From Chryseobacterium sp. Leaf394 (lineage in GTDB: Bacteria > Bacteroidota > Bacteroidia > Flavobacteriales > Weeksellaceae): a DNA stretch of 64,000 bases. The translations under genes were made by a program, and so were the position numbers. Below are positions 60,015-64,000 of the stretch, piece by piece. The notes under the pieces are model-generated. The model was given only the letters and a program-made list of their open reading frames with translations. It ran no database searches and was not told the origin of the DNA. Position 1 is the stretch's first letter, and the number at the start of each line of letters is the position of its first letter. The stretch lies in assembly GCF_001424105.1 (NCBI RefSeq), contig NZ_LMQH01000011.1, positions 1,294,273 through 1,358,272 of the forward strand, read 5' to 3'.

Positions 60015-60590
60015 ATGCTTAAAAATTTTCTTTTTTCTTTGATTCTGTTTTTAGTAAGCTGTGAAGGACATTCGCAGACTGCTGATGTGAAGATTCCAAA
60101 AGAGAAAATCACTGAGCTGAAAACTTTTATCAGCGACAAAAACTACAGTCAGGATTTGGCAATTTTCATCAATTTTAAAATTAAATCTGGAAAATACAGG
60201 TATTTTGTTTATGATCTGAAGAAAGATAAAATTCTGCAGTCCGCGATCGTTTCGCATGGCTCCGGATCAAACAGCAAAGTGTATGGAGAGCTGAAATTCA
60301 GCAATACCGAAAATTCTTTCCAGTCATCTTTGGGGAAGTACGAAATTAAAGAATCCTATTCCGGAAAATTCGGGAAATCATACCGTTTGGACGGTTTGGA
60401 TGCAACCAACAGCAATGCGAGAAGCCGTGCAATTGTGATGCATTCGTTGGATTGTGTGGCTGATATTGAATCTGAAAATCCGGCATGTCTGAGTTTAGGC
60501 TGTCCTATGCTGTCGCCAAAGGCATTTAAAGAGACAGCAAAATTCATCGATAATTCCAGTAAAACAGTTATTCTTTACGCGTTTTATTAA
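60015..60590 (+). CDS. Murein L,D-transpeptidase catalytic-domain lipoprotein (YkuD_2 type)
   Basis: 191 residues; lipobox FLVSC (Cys16). The catalytic region reads VMHSLDCVAD ... CLSLGCPMLSP: His, then the S-x-GC motif with the nucleophilic Cys, as in PF13645-type proteins. It would form or edit peptidoglycan 3-3 cross-links or anchor proteins. It is co-transcribed with lolD, fitting an envelope theme with dacB. Confidence 0.85.
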   Translation: MLKNFLFSLILFLVSCEGHSQTADVKIPKEKITELKTFISDKNYSQDLAIFINFKIKSGKYRYFVYDLKKDKILQSAIVSHGSGSNSKVYGELKFSNTENSFQSSLGKYEIKESYSGKFGKSYRLDGLDATNSNARSRAIVMHSLDCVADIESENPACLSLGCPMLSPKAFKETAKFIDNSSKTVILYAFY

Positions 60591-60605
60591 TTTAAATTTA
60601 AACTC

Positions 60606-61283
60606 ATGTCCATTAAATTTTTAGCAGAAGACGACAGACCGAGAGAAAAATTTTTACTGAAAGGTAAGAATTCACTTTCCGATTCTGAACTTTTGGCAAT
60701 TATCATGGGCAGTGGAAGCAGAGATGAAACAGCTGTGGAACTGGCAAGAAAAATCCTGGCTTCGGTGGATAACAGCTGGCATCAGCTTAGTTTACTGACG
60801 ATAAAAGATTTAACTAAATTCAAAGGTGTTGGTGTAGTAAAAGCGATTTCAATCGCAACAGCTTTGGAAATTGGGCGAAGAAGAGCTGCACAGGAAATTC
60901 CAGACAAACCACAGATTACGAGCAGTAAAGCAGCGTACGATGTTTTAAAAATTCATTTATCAGATTTAAGAACAGAAGAATTCTGGGCCTTATTTTTAAA
61001 TCAGAATAATAAAGTTGTCCATCTTTCGCAGCTTACTCAGGGTGGTATCAATCAGTCTCTGGTGGACCTAAGAATTTTGTTCAAAATTGCAATGGATCAT
61101 TTTGCCACCGGAATTATTGTTTCTCACAATCATCCTTCAGGAAATTTAAAACCAAGTCAGGAAGATATCAGTATTACAAAAAAAATTAAAGATGCGGGAA
61201 ATCTTTTGAATATTCAGCTTTTAGACCATCTCATTATTACCCAAAATTCATATTTAAGTCTGGCAGACGAAGGATTATTATGA
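60606..61283 (+). CDS. radC: RadC-family JAMM/MPN-domain protein
   Basis: 225 residues: N-terminal UPF0758 helix-hairpin-helix part (DRPREKFLLKG, LTKFKGVGVVKAISIATALEIGRR) and the C-terminal JAMM metal site SHNHPSGNLKPSQED. RadC was named for DNA repair, but its biochemical role is unproven. Its stop overlaps the start of the next gene by 4 bases. Confidence 0.93.
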   Translation: MSIKFLAEDDRPREKFLLKGKNSLSDSELLAIIMGSGSRDETAVELARKILASVDNSWHQLSLLTIKDLTKFKGVGVVKAISIATALEIGRRRAAQEIPDKPQITSSKAAYDVLKIHLSDLRTEEFWALFLNQNNKVVHLSQLTQGGINQSLVDLRILFKIAMDHFATGIIVSHNHPSGNLKPSQEDISITKKIKDAGNLLNIQLLDHLIITQNSYLSLADEGLL

Positions 61284-62182
61284 TCAGAAGACTGAAATAC
61301 CACGAGATTGATTTTGAGAAATATTCACAATGCATTGAAAATTCTGCACAGAGAAAATACTCTGCAACAAAACCGTTTTTGGATCTTACTTCAGGAAAAA
61401 AATGGGAAGTGCTGGTTTTAAGAGATTATGAAGCCGTGATGCCGATTCCGTATGTGATGAAATTGGTTTTTAAAATCGTTCAGAATCCAAGACTTTGTCA
61501 GCAGCTCGGGATATATTCAAAATTGGACGACAAGAAAATCAATGATTCGTTTTTCAATTTTTTGTCTAAAAAATATATAGTTCGATATTATGCATTTAAT
61601 GATTCAAACGAATTTTCATTTCAGCTGAATTTTAGAAAAAATTATCTGATTTTACCTGATTCTTATGAGAATGTCTATTCTAAATTCTCTCCCAAAAGAA
61701 AACGAAAACTCAGAACAGATCCTGAAATTCTGAAAGATATGCACATTAGAAAAATCAGTTTTAAAGATTCTGAACTGTTTATCCGCAATACTTTAAAAGG
61801 TGCTGATAAAGCAAGGGATATCGCAAAATACATCAGCCTTTTTGAAATGCTTTACAGTAATGACTGTCTTTTTTTTGAAGGTCTGTACTACCAAAACGAA
61901 ATAATCAACATCATTGCAGTGTATACAGATGAGAAAACAGCTGTACTTTTGGGGACATTCAATCATCAGGATTACGTCAAGTTAGCAGGCGCATCAATCC
62001 TTATTGACAAAGTTTTAAGGGAAACCGTTGAACATAAAATTTTTGATTTTGAAGGTGGAAATCTTCCCAATCTGGATGAGTTTTTCAGGGGCTTCAGACC
62101 GGAAATGAAACCATATTTTTACATTTCAAATAATGCTAAAGATTTGATACGGACAACAATCAAAAAATATTTAAAAATCTAA
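61280..62182 (+). CDS. Acyltransferase-like protein (FemAB/GNAT fold suspected)
   Basis: 300 residues, no signal. Conserved-looking parts: VLVLRDYEAVMPIPYV, PKRKRKLRTDP and, near the end, FDFEGGNLPNLDEFFRGFRPEM, a GNAT/FemAB-like acceptor region. I recognise the general fold only; substrate unknown. Four-base overlap with radC and 1-base gap to the DUF1697 gene show an operon. Confidence 0.6.
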   Translation: MIRRLKYHEIDFEKYSQCIENSAQRKYSATKPFLDLTSGKKWEVLVLRDYEAVMPIPYVMKLVFKIVQNPRLCQQLGIYSKLDDKKINDSFFNFLSKKYIVRYYAFNDSNEFSFQLNFRKNYLILPDSYENVYSKFSPKRKRKLRTDPEILKDMHIRKISFKDSELFIRNTLKGADKARDIAKYISLFEMLYSNDCLFFEGLYYQNEIINIIAVYTDEKTAVLLGTFNHQDYVKLAGASILIDKVLRETVEHKIFDFEGGNLPNLDEFFRGFRPEMKPYFYISNNAKDLIRTTIKKYLKI

Positions 62183-62183
62183 A

Positions 62184-62711
62184 ATGAAATACTGTGCTTT
62201 TCTCCGTGGCGTCAATGTAAAAGGTACCAATATGAAAATGGCTGATGTCTGCAAAGTGTTTGCAGATGCTGGAATGCGTGATGTAAGTTCAGTTTTGGCA
62301 TCCGGAAATATTATTTTTTCTTCTGATAAAACGGAATCTGAATTAAAATCTATTCTTGAAAAAGCAATGTCTGAACATTTCAGTTATGAAGCTTTTCTAT
62401 TTGTGAAAAATCAGGATGACATTGAGAATTTTTGGAACAGCAATCCTTTTCAGAAAAATGACAATTTACATATTTACGCATTTGTCTGTAATAAAGGTTT
62501 TGAGAAAATTTTAATGGCTGAATTTGAAAATGCTTCAAAAGCTGAAAATGAAGAAGCAAAAATAGAAAACGGTCTTTTTTACTGGCAGGTTCCCAAAGGA
62601 AATACGTTAGACTCGACTTTCGGGAAGATTTTAGGCAGAAAAAATATGAAAGATCAGTTTACCAGCCGAAATTTGAATACTTTTGAGAAAGTCATCAAAA
62701 AAATGACTTAA
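62184..62711 (+). CDS. DUF1697 protein
   Basis: 175 residues. The opening KYCAFLRGVNVKGTNMKMADV and VLASGNIIFSS are the DUF1697 signature; RKNMKDQFTSRNLNTFEKV near the end also fits. Function unknown for the family. It lies between the acyltransferase-like gene and kdsA. Confidence 0.9.
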   Translation: MKYCAFLRGVNVKGTNMKMADVCKVFADAGMRDVSSVLASGNIIFSSDKTESELKSILEKAMSEHFSYEAFLFVKNQDDIENFWNSNPFQKNDNLHIYAFVCNKGFEKILMAEFENASKAENEEAKIENGLFYWQVPKGNTLDSTFGKILGRKNMKDQFTSRNLNTFEKVIKKMT

Positions 62712-62751
62712 TTTTTATGTATTTTTACTGAACTTTTTTAATTATATAAAA

Positions 62752-63561
62752 ATGATTCAGTACTTAGAAAACATACACCACAAAGATTCCAAAAACTTTT
62801 TCTTAATCGCCGGTCCTTGCATTATTGAGGGCGAAGATATGGCACTCAGAATTGCCGAGAAAGTTGTTGAACTTACCAATAAGTATAAAATTCCCTACAT
62901 CTTCAAAGGAAGTTTTAAAAAAGCCAACAGAAGCAGGGTAGATTCTTTCACAACAATTGGTGAAGAAAAATCTTTAGAAATCTTAACAAAGGTTGGTGAA
63001 ACTTTTAATATTCCTACAACAACAGATATTCATGAAAATGAACATGCGGCTTTAGCGGCACAATATGTTGATGTTTTGCAGATTCCAGCGTTTTTAGTTC
63101 GCCAGACTGATCTTTTGGTTGCAGCAGCTCAGACCGGAAAATGTGTTTCTTTGAAAAAAGGACAGTTTCTTTCTCCTGAATCAATGAAATTTGCTGTTGA
63201 AAAAATTACGGATTCCAATAACGAAAAAGTTGCTATCATCGAGAGAGGAAATTCTTTTGGATACACAGATTTAATCGTAGATTACAGAGGAATTCCTACG
63301 ATGAGAAATTATGCTCCGGTAATTTTGGATGTTACGCATTCTCTTCAGCAGCCTAATCAAAGTTCGGGTGTAACAGGAGGTAGGCCGGAACTGATTGAAA
63401 CTGTTGCTAAAGCCGGAATTGCAGTGGGTGCAGATGGAATTTTCATTGAAACTCATCCAACGCCTGAAACAGCACTTTCAGATGGCGCAAATATGCTGAG
63501 ACTGGATCTTCTTGAAGATTTACTTCAAAAACTTACCAGAGTAAGAGAAGCGATTTTGTAG
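62752..63561 (+). CDS. kdsA: 3-deoxy-8-phosphooctulonate synthase (KDO-8-P synthase)
   Basis: 269 residues. FLIAGPCIIEGEDMALRIAE, FKGSFKKANRSRVDSF, GETFNIPTTTDIHE and DVTHSLQQPNQSSGVTGG are all KdsA motifs. It condenses PEP with arabinose-5-phosphate in LPS core synthesis, so the organism makes a KDO-type lipid A core. Confidence 0.96.
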   Translation: MIQYLENIHHKDSKNFFLIAGPCIIEGEDMALRIAEKVVELTNKYKIPYIFKGSFKKANRSRVDSFTTIGEEKSLEILTKVGETFNIPTTTDIHENEHAALAAQYVDVLQIPAFLVRQTDLLVAAAQTGKCVSLKKGQFLSPESMKFAVEKITDSNNEKVAIIERGNSFGYTDLIVDYRGIPTMRNYAPVILDVTHSLQQPNQSSGVTGGRPELIETVAKAGIAVGADGIFIETHPTPETALSDGANMLRLDLLEDLLQKLTRVREAIL

Positions 63562-63633
63562 ATTGGCTGGATGATGGAAGCTGGATGTTCGCCTGTTTCT
63601 ACAAAGACTTTTACGATAAATTCTGATTTTTTT

Positions 63634-64000
63634 ATGTTTAAAAAGCTTTCTTTACTGTTTTTCTTTTCAATATTTTTTTGGTCTTCGGCTCAGAAAACAG
63701 ATTCTTTGCAGATAGATTTTCCGGCAAAGTATAAACTGAAATTGGCTAATTCGAAAGAAAATATGCAGATGAAGGTGCTGGAATATATCCCTGAAAACGA
63801 AAACTGGGAAAATTACAGCATCATCATTACGAAACTGACAATGAAAAACATGGCACAAGTTCCGCTTCAGACTGTGTTTGAGTATCATAAAAAAATGGCT
63901 GAAGAAAAAGTAGAGAATTTAACTGTTACAGAGATTTCGAAAAATAAAGAAGGAGAAAAAGAGTTTAAACTTTTCACAATGGAAGCTGATGCCTACAAAG
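63634..64000 (+). CDS. Exported protein, 5' part only
   Basis: At least 122 residues, open at the right edge. Signal peptide MFKKLSLLFFFSIFFWSSAQ, then KTDSLQIDFPAKYKLKLANS and an acidic-basic helical segment. It resembles small flavobacterial periplasmic proteins with no known role. The ATG at 63634 is 72 bases after the kdsA stop. Confidence 0.65.
   Translation, partial: MFKKLSLLFFFSIFFWSSAQKTDSLQIDFPAKYKLKLANSKENMQMKVLEYIPENENWENYSIIITKLTMKNMAQVPLQTVFEYHKKMAEEKVENLTVTEISKNKEGEKEFKLFTMEADAYK

Noticed and set aside
1-64000. tRNA, rRNA, insertion sequence or prophage genes
   Set aside because: No cloverleaf, rRNA-like segment, transposase, integrase or phage structural gene was recognised by reading; a dedicated RNA search could still find a small RNA.

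Overview
The window is chromosomal DNA from a member of the Bacteroidota, most likely a flavobacterium of the Chryseobacterium type (Weeksellaceae). The evidence is low GC, a SusC/SusD outer-membrane pair, GLPGLI-family secreted proteins, a type IX secretion (T9SS) C-terminal sorting domain, and many copies of the Bacteroidota sigma-factor -7 element TAnnTTTG just upstream of start codons. The genus is inference; no rRNA or tRNA gene is present to confirm it.

Layout. 1-8,500 is mostly leftward: the end of a DNA-ligase-associated exonuclease, a TetR-controlled rhodanese/membrane operon with a clear operator palindrome, a PRISE-type reductase, and a redox-flavoured operon (aldo/keto reductase, DUF3861-like, beta-hydroxyacid dehydrogenase, DoxX, PPC-domain protein, Crp-type regulator). 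8,670-10,100 holds three small exported proteins of unknown function, one with a repeated YGxYGN motif. 10,459-16,000 carries an S9 peptidase, a REP-like repeat cluster, thioredoxin, a 2-Cys peroxiredoxin and an aminotransferase. 16,100-25,560 has rsmG, a frameshifted surface lipoprotein, a DUF922 protease, an AddB-like nuclease, an acyl-CoA dehydrogenase and a Nudix-type regulator beside an MFS permease.

25,739-34,963 is a polysaccharide utilisation locus: SusC, SusD, GH30, GH3 and GH16, with the MFS permease and Nudix-like regulator divergent from it. The enzyme set points to a mixed beta-1,3/1,6-glucan such as laminarin or fungal wall glucan. GH16 would cut the beta-1,3 backbone, GH30 the beta-1,6 linkages and GH3 the oligomers.

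35,156-48,750 contains fabI, a YadA-head-like secreted protein, a nucleoside phosphorylase, a di-haem peroxidase with an added N-terminal domain, a striking 21-bp tandem array, a large T9SS-exported PhoX-like protein with a duplicated N-terminal domain, an LRR protein, an eIF1-like protein and gpmI. 48,887-63,561 is largely housekeeping: acyl-ACP desaturase, map, a methyltransferase, an SMR exporter with a Crp-type regulator, era, a transaldolase-like aldolase, pepE, dacB, an orphan histidine kinase, lolD, an L,D-transpeptidase, radC, an acyltransferase-like protein, a DUF1697 protein and kdsA. The window ends inside a small exported protein.

Non-coding structure is unusually rich. It includes a 21-bp array (41,991-42,345), a three-copy 83-bp repeat (54,974-55,200), TTTCAAA-type low-complexity tracts, REP-like inverted elements, and two long palindromes that look like operators. 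I saw no CRISPR array, insertion sequence, prophage, rRNA or tRNA.
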